This document shows positions 16,218 to 24,116 of a DNA stretch of 64,000 bases, piece by piece. Location of the stretch: contig JADJOJ010000010.1 in the NCBI GenBank assembly GCA_016713825.1, positions 248,001-312,000 of the forward strand, in the 5' to 3' direction. The number at the start of each line of letters is the position of its first letter. Within the stretch, counting starts at the first letter, position 1. The stretch comes from Candidatus Leptofilum gracile (GTDB lineage Bacteria; Chloroflexota; Anaerolineae; Promineifilales; Promineifilaceae). The translations under genes were made by a program, and so were the position numbers. The notes beneath the pieces are model-generated. The model made no database searches and was not told where the DNA came from. It saw nothing but the letters and a program-made list of their open reading frames with translations.

Positions 16218-16364
16218 ATGGTTCCGTGAAATTGAGTGTATAAAAACGCGCACAAGCAGTATACAAAAAATAGTCGCAACTTCAAACAGGTTATTTCTGC
16301 AAAATCTGAATCGTTTCCGAATGCTAGCAGAATGTGGATAATTGCAAGCATGTGTGTTTTGCGA

Positions 16365-19286
16365 ATGCGTTTAATGGTCGTCTTGCTTGGTTTTTCCCTG
16401 TTTTTGCTTGGGTGTGATGGGTTTGGGCAGGCGACGCCGCTGCCTACACCTGTGGTTCCCGCTTCCCACTTCCCAATCCATCCCCAACCCGCCTACTCCC
16501 GCGTTGCCCAGCCCCACGCCGCCGCCTACCAGCGCCCCGCTGCCCACCGCCACCTACGACGCCACCCTGGACGACTGGACGATTCTCGTCTACATGGACG
16601 CGGACAACAACTTGGAGCTGCCCGGGCTGCTGGACCTGAACGAGATGGAAGCGGCGGGCAGCAGTGAACAGGTTAACGTCATCGTGCAGGTTGACCGGGC
16701 GCTGGGCGAAAGCAATCTGGACGGCGACTGGTCCGACACGCGCCGCTACCGCATCCTGCCCGACGCCGACCGCAGCCTGCTCAACTCGGAGCCGCTGCAA
16801 AGCCTGGGCGAGCAAAACATGGGCGATCCGCAGGTGCTGGCCGACTTCATCAGCTGGGGCATCCAGAGCTTCCCGGCCAACCGCTACGCCCTCATCCTGT
16901 GGGACCACGGCGCAGGCTGGAACGGCATCGCCTACGACGGCGACGCGCCCACCTTCGACAACGGCGATCATATCAGCCTGCCCGATTTGCAGGGCGCGTT
17001 GCAGATGGGTCTGGCCGAGGCGGGTCTGCCCGCGCTGGACGTCATCGGCTTCGACGCCTGCCTGATGGGGCAGATGGACGTGTTTCAGGCGGTACGGCCG
17101 TTCACCCGCTACGCCGTCGGTTCAGAAGAGCTTACCCCCGCCAGGGCTGGGATTACGAAGCGCTGCTGCGCACCCTCTACGCCACTCCCGCCGTGGACGG
17201 CCGTTCCCTGGCCACCACCATGGTCAACGAATTCCTCAACTTTTATACGGCCGTACAGCCCGACGATTTTGTCACCATGTCGGCCGTCGATTTAAGCCAG
17301 CTCGGCGGCCTCACCCTGGCCGTCGAGCAGCTGGCCAACGCCCTCAGCGTCGAGCCCGCCTTCGTCGCCAGCGCCGTGGGCGATGCCCGCAGCGGCGCCG
17401 CCACCTTCGCCCGCGTCTACCCGGACAGCTTCGAAGAGTACGCCGCGATTGATCTGCACCACTTCGCTTCGATTCTGGCCCAGCGCAGCCCGGATGATGC
17501 CGTCGTCACCGCCGCCAACGCCGTCATGAGCGCCGTCAACAATGCTGTCATCGCCAACGGCACCGGCGCGGGGCTGAAGACGAGCCAGGGCGTGGCGATT
17601 TACTTTCCCCGGAACGGCCGTTTCTACAACCCCAGCTACAGCGCCACCACCCAACTCGCCGCCTGGGACGCCTTCCTGCAAACCTACCACGCCGTCGGCC
17701 AGGCGGAACTGCCCCCGCCCGCCGTGAACCTGAGCGCGGCGCAAGCCCCCGTCGCCGGGCTGCAAAACCCCGCCTTCATCAACTTTCAGGTGATTGGCCG
17801 GGACGTGGAGAACGTGGCGCTGATTGCCGGACGGTACTTGGAAGACGGCCGTCAGCTGCTGCTGGAGTATGACCACCTCAACCCGGAACCCACCTTCCTG
17901 CCCGACGGCAGCGAGATTATCGAGTGGCGCGACGGCGTACACGACGACTTTTACGTCTGGGAGACGGAAGTGACCTACCTGTATGACAGCTTCGACAACG
18001 GGGAGTTTGTGGTGATGTGGCCCACCGAGCCGGGCAGCACCCTGTTCACCGTCCAGGGGCGTTATCGCCGCGCCGACGGCGACAATTACGTAGACGCCAA
18101 CCTGGTCTTCGACCACCGCAGCGCCAGCCTCACCCGCGTCTGGACGGTGCAGTCCGACGCCACCGACGCGCCCGCCGAACTGCTGCCCCAGCCCGGCGAC
18201 GAGTTCCAGCTCTACACGCTCTACTACGCCGACGGCGAATTTGTGCGCGAACCGGGCACGAGCCTCTACTTTGATGACAACCGCGATCTTTATTTTGAAT
18301 GGCGGGCGCTGCCAAACGGCCGTCACTTTTTTGGCTTTCAGGCGGAGAATGTTGGGGGGGAAACGGCCGTTTCCTTCATCGAAATCAACGTAGACAACAG
18401 CGCCCTCACCCCCGGCTACGAAGCGTACCTGGACCCGTATTTGGGCTTCCAATTTTTGTACCCCGAAGCGTGGTTCCGCCCCCGCTATGAAGACACCCTG
18501 CTCTACAGCAGCCAGCGGCAGGGCAGCACCCAGTTCCAGGTGACCATTTACCCCAATCTTGGCGACGCCATCACCCCCCAAACCCTCAAAACGCAAACGC
18601 TGGATCAGTTTGGCGCGGTCGATATTTTGTTTGAGAATGAGGTGCTGGTGGCCGGGCAGCCCGCCCTGCGCACGGCATACGGCTACAACAAGCCCAGCGA
18701 AGGGGAACGCACCGGCATCTTCCTCACCTTTGTCCACAACGGCACCGGCTTTGTGGTGGATGTGGACGGCCTGGCCAGCGACGAGCAGACCACCCAGGCG
18801 GTGGTGCAAACCCTCGCCGACAGTTGGGCCTACCGGGACGTGGGCATCGGCCTCCAGCCCGGTCGCTGGCCGATTGCCACCCTGGACGGCTTCACCGTGG
18901 CCCAACCCGCCAGCTTTGCCTACCAGCAGGTGGGCAGCTGGGAATGGTTCGGCGCGGGCGCCACCACCTTCGTCGCCCTGCGCACGGAGCCGACGGCGCT
19001 GGACACCCTCGGCGTGGTCAACACCCTCGTCCGCGACGCCAGTGACGGGGTCGAAAACTTTCAGCTAGATGGCGATCCGTACGAATTTCCGCTGGGGGGC
19101 TTGCTCTGGCTGCGGGTAGATTTTAGCTACGACGACCCGGATGCGGGCACGGTGTGGGGCTTTTTGATGGCGCGGGTGGAAGACGGGCAAGATATCGTCG
19201 CCTGGGCCGAAGCGCCGTCGGGCGAATACAATCGGCTAGAAAGCACCGTTTTCCTCACCATGATTGCCGACCTGGCCCTGCGCTAA
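16365..19286 (+). pseudogene. Clostripain-like (C11) cysteine peptidase lipoprotein, two frameshifts
   Basis: The N-terminus is a lipoprotein signal (LMVVLLGFSLFLLGC) followed by a Pro/Thr-rich linker. A frame change near 16470 leads into DWTILVYMDADNNLE, then ALILWDHGAGW (catalytic His) and VIGFDACLMGQ (catalytic Cys), the C11 hallmark. Near 17140 the frame changes again, and GWDYEALL continues without a break to 19286 through beta-rich C-terminal modules. Inserting one base in the C-run near 17138 gives the smooth TPGQGWDYE. About 970 residues when joined. It is a secreted, lipid-anchored endopeptidase with Arg preference in characterised members. The 537-codon frame on the other strand is a shadow. 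Confidence 0.82.
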
Positions 19287-19316
19287 ACCCGCCATTGCCA
19301 TTCTGAACGAAGTGAT

Positions 19317-19378
19317 GGAGATTGGAGACAGGTTAAATCTCCAATCTCCAATCTCTAATCTCCAATCTCTAATCTCCA
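19317..19378. repeat. GGAGATT/AATCTCC palindromic repeat, copy 2
   Basis: A GAGATTGGAGA arm and five tandem AATCTCC/AATCTCT-type units. It supplies the stop codon of the minus-strand pyrrolidone-carboxylate peptidase gene, so the last codons of that gene are repeat-derived. Confidence 0.85.
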
Positions 19379-19994
19379 CTTATTCGCTGGCCGTGGAGGG
19401 TGTGCAGCAGGGTGGAAACGGCCGTACTCATCGTCTCCAAAGCCATGCTGGGGTAATTGCGGGGCAGGGCCGCCGCCTGCTGCGGCAAAAAGGGCAAATG
19501 CACAAAGCCCGCCGGAATGTTTAGCTGCTGCTGGGCCAAAAGTGGAGCAGTTCATACGTTACCTGGTTGCACAAATAAGCGCCCGCCGTTAGCGAAAGCT
19601 CCGCCGGAATGCCCACCGCCCGCACCGCCTGCATCAGCTGGCGCACCGGCAGCGTGGTGAAGTACGCCGCTGGCCCATCCGGTTCGATGGGCTCATCCTG
19701 CACCAGCGCCCCCTCATTGTCGGCGATGCCGTAATCCAGCAAATTCACCGCCACCCGCTCGATGGAGATCGCCTGCCGCCCGCCCGCCTCGCCCAGGCAG
19801 ATGATGGCGTGGGGCTGGGTTTGTCTAACGGCCGTTCGCAACATCTCTGGCCCCTTGCGGCGGTGGACGGGCAGAACGGCCGTTGCCACCGTAAAATCGT
19901 CAAACTGCATGGTAGCCAAGCGCTGCACCACCTGCTCCGAGGGATTGATGCTGCTTTGGCCAAATGGTTCAAATCCGGTTACGAGGAATTGCAT
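19369..19994 (-). pseudogene. pcp: Pyrrolidone-carboxylate peptidase, one frameshift
   Basis: Removes N-terminal pyroglutamate from peptides. The start (MQFLVTGFEPFG) is the family hallmark. E79 in SIERVAVN and C142 in GAYLCNQVTYE are catalytic. The open frame stops at LLHFWPSSS, but a one-base shift at the AAAA near 19538-19541 gives LAQQQLNIPAGFVHLPF, which supplies the catalytic His, and runs on to 19369 (~208 residues, normal length). Homopolymer error or very recent mutation. The end of the gene runs into the AATCTCC repeat. Confidence 0.85.
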
Positions 19995-20152
19995 AGTTGA
20001 TACCCTTTTCTCGGTCAAACCCGACAGGTTTTTGAACTGTTTCAATCAAGAAGAATTTCTGCTTGATGAAGAAGAGGCAATTTTATGACAAGTTCGTAAA
20101 CCTGTCAGATTTCTGACTTGATTGACGGCCGTTTCCCAAAAATTCTATACTA

Positions 20153-20255
20153 TTAGGAGTTACGCACTTGGAACATTTTTCGACACGAATGGCACAAATT
20201 TCACAAATAATCTCGAAAAATTCGTGTGGATTCGTGTCAACTGCGTAAGTCCTAA
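20153..20255. repeat. Inverted repeat in the pcp-DUF2007 spacer
   Basis: TTAGGAGTTACGCA (20153-20166) pairs with 20242-20255 with one mismatch. The inner part carries ATTCGTGTGGATTCGTGTC-type units also seen at 51160-51230. No gene lies in the divergent spacer 19995-20305; promoters for both neighbours should be here, but I cannot place them. Confidence 0.7.
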
Positions 20256-20305
20256 CTATCACTACCTTATTGACTGTTCGAGTACGTCCCAAAAAGAGGT
20301 GTAAA

Positions 20306-20657
20306 ATGGAAGAGATCACCTGGACCACCGTTACAGAAACAAATGGTATCACCGTGGCTGAAATGTTAGCCCAGCGGCTCATTGCTGCTGACATTCCTGC
20401 CCAGGCTGTGCAAGAAAGCATTGGGCAGTCATTTGCTTTTGAATGGGCCTTTGGGCACCGCCTACGTGCGCGTGCCAGAGCAATTTCTGGCCGAAGCACG
20501 GGCATTGCTAGACGTAGAAGCCCCCCCAGATCAGGAAGATATTGTCATCTGCCCCAACTGCGACAGTGACATTGAGCTAGACGACCCCGAATGGGAGCAA
20601 GGCTGGTTCATCTGCCCCGTCTGCCAGACGCAAGTTTCCCTGGACGATCTGTTTTAA
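20306..20657 (+). pseudogene. DUF2007-type putative signal-transducing protein, one frameshift
   Basis: From an ATG after AGAGGT: ITWTTVTETNGITVAEMLAQRLIAADIPAQ, a DUF2007 (GlnB-like fold) start. Near 20440 the frame shifts to GPLGTAYVRVPEQFLAEARALL, which completes the domain. A zinc-ribbon-like tail follows, with two CPxC pairs (CPNC and CPVC). Joined length is ~117 residues. Function unknown. The break is one base. Confidence 0.75.
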
Positions 20658-20706
20658 ATTTTGCCACAGAGAGCAGAGAGATTTTACCGGCTTCGCCTGT
20701 GTAAAT

Positions 20707-20733
20707 GTGGGTCGGATTGCCAATCCGACCCAC
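20707..20733. terminator. Perfect hairpin between converging genes
   Basis: A 13-bp perfect stem (GTGGGTCGGATTG with its complement, one-base loop) lies between the DUF2007 stop and the end of the copC-like gene. Short T-tracts are nearby. It may terminate both transcripts, or be another dispersed palindrome. Confidence 0.5.
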
Positions 20734-20802
20734 GGTTTTCATTCGTGGTGGTGTGCCAACTCATGAAATCTTTTTTCCTCTGCACCCTCTGTGGCCCAAA
20801 AA

Positions 20803-21260
20803 TCAGCGCGTCTGTTTGCGGCGCAGCCAGACGGCCGTTCCCATCCCCACAACCAGCAAAATAGCCCCCGCCACCCAGGGAAAGATTCCCGGCGTCTCCG
20901 TTTTTGCCAGGCTGCTGTCTATGCCAATGCTGTAGCTGCCGCTCACTGGGTGCCCATCGGCGCTGAGCACCGACCATTGCACCGTGTAGACGCCATTGGG
21001 CAGGGGGGAACGGCCGTTACCAGCTCACGCTCATTCGCCACCACCGGTGCCAGTTCCGCCGCGTCGATGAAATTTTGGTGCAGCTGAATCTGCCCGTTGG
21101 GGCCGATTGGCTCGCTAAACGTCAGCCGCAGCTCGGTAAGTTCCGCCACCGTGTTGCCCGGCTCCGGCACGGCCGAAACCAGCTCCGCATGGGCCAAAAC
21201 CTGGGGGATAAAGACGGCCGTTCCCAGCAAAATGAGCCCAACCAACCACAATCGCCTCAT
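20803..21260 (-). pseudogene. CopC-domain protein with C-terminal membrane anchor, one frameshift
   Basis: Signal peptide (about 1-24), then the mature start HAELVSAVPEPG with the N-terminal His typical of CopC copper-binding domains, and RLTFSEPIGPNG. At 21003-21008 there are six G (plus strand). Seven would continue VPPLPNGVYTVQWSVLSADGHPVSGSY, which is classic CopC, then a single membrane helix and RRK tail to a stop at 20803 (~152 residues). Probable periplasmic or cell-surface copper binding. It overlaps the upstream thioredoxin-like gene by 4 bases. Confidence 0.82.
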
Positions 21261-22104
21261 GGCAGCACCTCATCCAGCGCCTGTGCCAGCTCGCGCGGCG
21301 ACACCGGCCCCGCCAAGCTGGCCGTCACCCGCCCCGATTTGTCTAAAACAAACAGATACGGCTCCGTTTGCAGCCCCCACTCGGCCATTTCTGGCACGTA
21401 GGTCAGCGCCTGAAAATCACCATACACCTCGATGTGGATAAAGTTGGCCGCGTCCCCACCTGGTCGCGCACGGTGGCGACGCTGTTGAGCACCGGGGCGC
21501 ACCAGCGCGTCTCGCACAGGCCAGGGGTGATAAAGCCCACCACCGTCGGCTTGCCGCTGGCCACCGCCTCGGCCACGGTGAGCTGGTAAAAAGCGGGGTC
21601 CGGGTTCAGGCCAGAGCTAAGCTTGTTGATGTCTGGCTCCGTGGCCAGGGTGCGGTTTTGGCTTAGCGGGGCGGGTTCGCCTATGGCTACCCCCTCGCTC
21701 TCGGCTTTGGCTTCGATGGTGAACTGGCTGGTGACGGAACGGCCGTTCCCCAACACCACGGTCGCCGTCACCCCCCAAAAGCCCGCGCTGGGCAGATTGG
21801 GGTACGCCACCCAGTACGGAATCTCGTAATCGCTAAAATTTTCGGCGGGGCCTTGCCATACCGGTTCGGCGTCTGCGTCCCCTACCGGAGCCACGCTCAG
21901 CGTTACGCTTTGGGCATCGGCTACCGGGTCGGGGCCATCAAACAGGCCAAACACAATGCGCGGATGGCCAACGGCCGTATCCCCACTCATCCGTGTAATC
22001 TGAATGGGCGATACGCCATCCTGCACCGGCACCACCTCAGCCGCGCCGCCACAGGCCGCCAAAACCACCACGCTCACCAATAGAAAAAGTCGTAAGTTAC
22101 CCAT
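21257..22104 (-). pseudogene. Thioredoxin-fold lipoprotein, one frameshift
   Basis: Lipoprotein signal (LFLLVSVVVLAACGG). Residues ~25-130 form a beta-rich domain and ~130-280 a thioredoxin-like domain with GFITPGLCETRWCAPVL, whose CxxxxC matches SCO1/AhpC-like relatives rather than CxxC. Near 21450 the frame shifts within GTGGGG; the other frame continues AANFIHIEVYGDFQ and YLFVLDKSGRVTASLAGPVSPREL to 21257. It is coupled to the CopC gene, so a role in extracytoplasmic copper or thiol handling (as in oxidase assembly) is a reasonable inference. Confidence 0.8.
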
Positions 22105-22234
22105 GCGGCAACTGTAGCAAAGCCCCCCCTGCCAGACAACAAAATGCTATGGAAGATGCGTTTTCCAGTGAAATGAGAAAGCTCAGAGGGTTTCGTCGTC
22201 TAACAGGCGCAACTTATTTGCCACCTGCCACCCC

Positions 22235-23317
22235 TTATTCCCGCCCCCGTTCTGCCAACGCTTTCTGCAAAGGCTCCAGGCCAATTTGCTGCACCAAAAA
22301 ATGGGCGATGGTTGCTTTTTGGTTGGCGGTGTTGGCTTGGGGATCGGGCTGGGCGGCGTCGCGCACGTAGGTGACGGCTTTGTCAGAGGTGCACAACTTT
22401 TCTGCCAGGGTCACCATTTCTGGCAGGCTGTAATTTTCTATCAGCTCCCAGAGGAGCTTGTCGGCGCTGCTGGGTTTACCCATAGCCATCGCTTCGGGGC
22501 TCAGGTTTTGCATTGCCTGGGTGAGCAGCAGTTCCACATACGCCTGCCCGCCATTTTCTAAAATCATGAGGGCGATGCTGGATTTGGCGAAGTTTTCTGG
22601 CGCTTTGGGGTCTAGCAGCTTTTCGAGATCGGCTTTGCGCTGATCTTCTTGTTCGCGGGTGAGGGTGGCGCGGGCGGTGATGGTGTACCAGGCGATGTCG
22701 TACAGTTCGGCCATGGAGGGGTAGTAATCGAGGAGGCGGGTAACGGCCGTTCGCCGATTATTCATCAACTCCAGATCAATCTGCGTCCGGGCCAGGTTCT
22801 GGAACTGGTCGTACAGCCAGCCCAGGTTCAGCGCCACTTCCCCCTCTTCGCCATCGCCACCGATGCGTTTGGCCAGCACAAACCGGGTACGGATGATTGC
22901 CTGGAAGCCCACCCCCACGCTCAAAATTTGCAGGCTGGGGTTCATTTCCGTCATCGTGACGCGCACCACCACCAGGGCGATCATCGCCGCCACCACGTTG
23001 ACCGCAATCAAAATCCAGGCCCAGCGGGTGCGCAGCGCCTCTCGCGGGTAGGTTTGGAAGGTAGAAACCAATTCGGCAATGGCCACAGTGGAGCCAAGCA
23101 AGCCCACCAAAATGTAGGGCGAAATGCGGGCCATAAAGCCGTACACATTGGTTTGCAGCGGTTCTACCCAGGCGGGTGTGGTTGCGGTAATGGGAAAAAC
23201 AATAATGGTAATAAGAGCGGCCAAAAGCAAGAGGGATAGCGCCGCCCCAATTTTCATGCCGCGCGTAATTTTGGTGCGGCGACCAAACATCATCTCATCT
23301 GGGGGAGTGACAGCCAT
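22235..23317 (-). CDS. Membrane protein of unknown function
   Basis: 360 residues, not recognised. Residues ~20-150 hold four hydrophobic segments (near 22-45, 66-87, 102-122 and 128-145). The rest is soluble and helical, with no Cys cluster or known motif. It follows the small winged-helix gene by 31 bases on the same strand, so the two probably form one unit. The start at 23317 has only a weak ribosome site; M9, M10 or M21 are alternatives. Confidence 0.75.
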   Translation of the reverse strand: MAVTPPDEMMFGRRTKITRGMKIGAALSLLLLAALITIIVFPITATTPAWVEPLQTNVYGFMARISPYILVGLLGSTVAIAELVSTFQTYPREALRTRWAWILIAVNVVAAMIALVVVRVTMTEMNPSLQILSVGVGFQAIIRTRFVLAKRIGGDGEEGEVALNLGWLYDQFQNLARTQIDLELMNNRRTAVTRLLDYYPSMAELYDIAWYTITARATLTREQEDQRKADLEKLLDPKAPENFAKSSIALMILENGGQAYVELLLTQAMQNLSPEAMAMGKPSSADKLLWELIENYSLPEMVTLAEKLCTSDKAVTYVRDAAQPDPQANTANQKATIAHFLVQQIGLEPLQKALAERGRE

Positions 23318-23348
23318 TGGGGAATTCCGGTTGTGAGGGTTTGTAATA

Positions 23349-23594
23349 TCAGGCCAGGCTGCCGTTCAGGTAACCACGAGCCTGGCTGGTGATGGCCACC
23401 AGCATGCCGTCTGGGCTGTTGGTGTCGTCACGCAGTAAAACAAAGCCTGCGCTTGATAATTCGCGCAGTACCGTCAACGTTTTGCCGGGCAAGGTCCACG
23501 TTTCGGCAGCGACTTCACTGGGGCTCATTGCCCCTCGCTTGGCCAATGTTTGCAATACTTTGCGTTCTTCTTCTTCTAGCTCAAACCGTTTCAT
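23349..23594 (-). CDS. Small winged-helix-like protein
   Basis: 81 residues starting after AAGGAG. The pattern ERKVLQTLAKRGAMSPSEVAAETW, then TVLRELSSAGFVLLRDD, is that of a MarR/ArsR-like winged helix-turn-helix without extra domains. It is possibly a DNA-binding regulator of the downstream membrane protein gene. No family assigned. Confidence 0.7.
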   Translation of the reverse strand: MKRFELEEEERKVLQTLAKRGAMSPSEVAAETWTLPGKTLTVLRELSSAGFVLLRDDTNSPDGMLVAITSQARGYLNGSLA

Positions 23595-23617
23595 CTTTTT
23601 GCTCCTTCATAAATAAA

Positions 23618-23745
23618 TAGGCCGCGGATGAACGCGGATGAACGCGGATTAAATCTGGGCGCAATCTGCGCAAATCTGCTGATTTTCATTCATGGTGGTC
23701 GGCGACAGCCGGTGTCGCCTCCTCAAAACTGATGCGTTCATTATA
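23618..23745. repeat. Dispersed composite repeat (GCGGATGAACGCGG ... GACACCGGCTGTCG)
   Basis: On the minus strand the order is GGCGACACCGGCTGTCGCC, GACCACCATGAATGAAAA, TCAGCAGATTTGCGCAG, then AATCCGCGTTCATCCGCG and GCGGCCTATTT. The same order occurs on the plus strand at 51631-51735. It is a ~110-bp mobile-looking repeat with no coding capacity. Confidence 0.8.
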
Positions 23746-24100
23746 ACATAAAAAATTGGGGGTCTTTAGGCTTTGGCGCGGTCAACCTGTTTTTGGCACC
23801 GAATTAGCCCGAATGAACGCGAATTTTTGTGATAATTCGCGTTCATTCGTTGCAAACCCCAGGCAATCCCAAAGCGCCAAAATGGGCCATTAGACAGCCC
23901 GCTTAATTCGTGAGCCTACTAAAAAAACGAGCCGCAAGGGCGCACCGTTTTAAGAGTACCAGCGGATAACCTGCGCGTTCTTCGCGCCGCTGCGGCGAAT
24001 TAACTTTTTTCAGCAGACGCATTTGTGGCAAAAAAGTCAATCTGCAATGGGGGGGGTCTCAATTTGCTGGGCGAGTTTTTTCTAAAACAAACGGCCGTTT
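23746..24100. other. Gene-free spacer with one hairpin
   Basis: GCCCGAATGAACGCGAAT and ATTCGCGTTCATTCG (about 23808-23850) form a hairpin of the same repeat style. No gene is evident in the remainder. Confidence 0.5.
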
Positions 24101-24116
24101 GCTATACTTACGCCCC

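Noticed and set aside
17292..18905. 537-codon open frame on the minus strand
   Set aside because: It lies opposite the clostripain-like gene, has low-complexity Val/Gly-rich shadow composition and no domain; the plus strand has clear C11 motifs and continuous modules.
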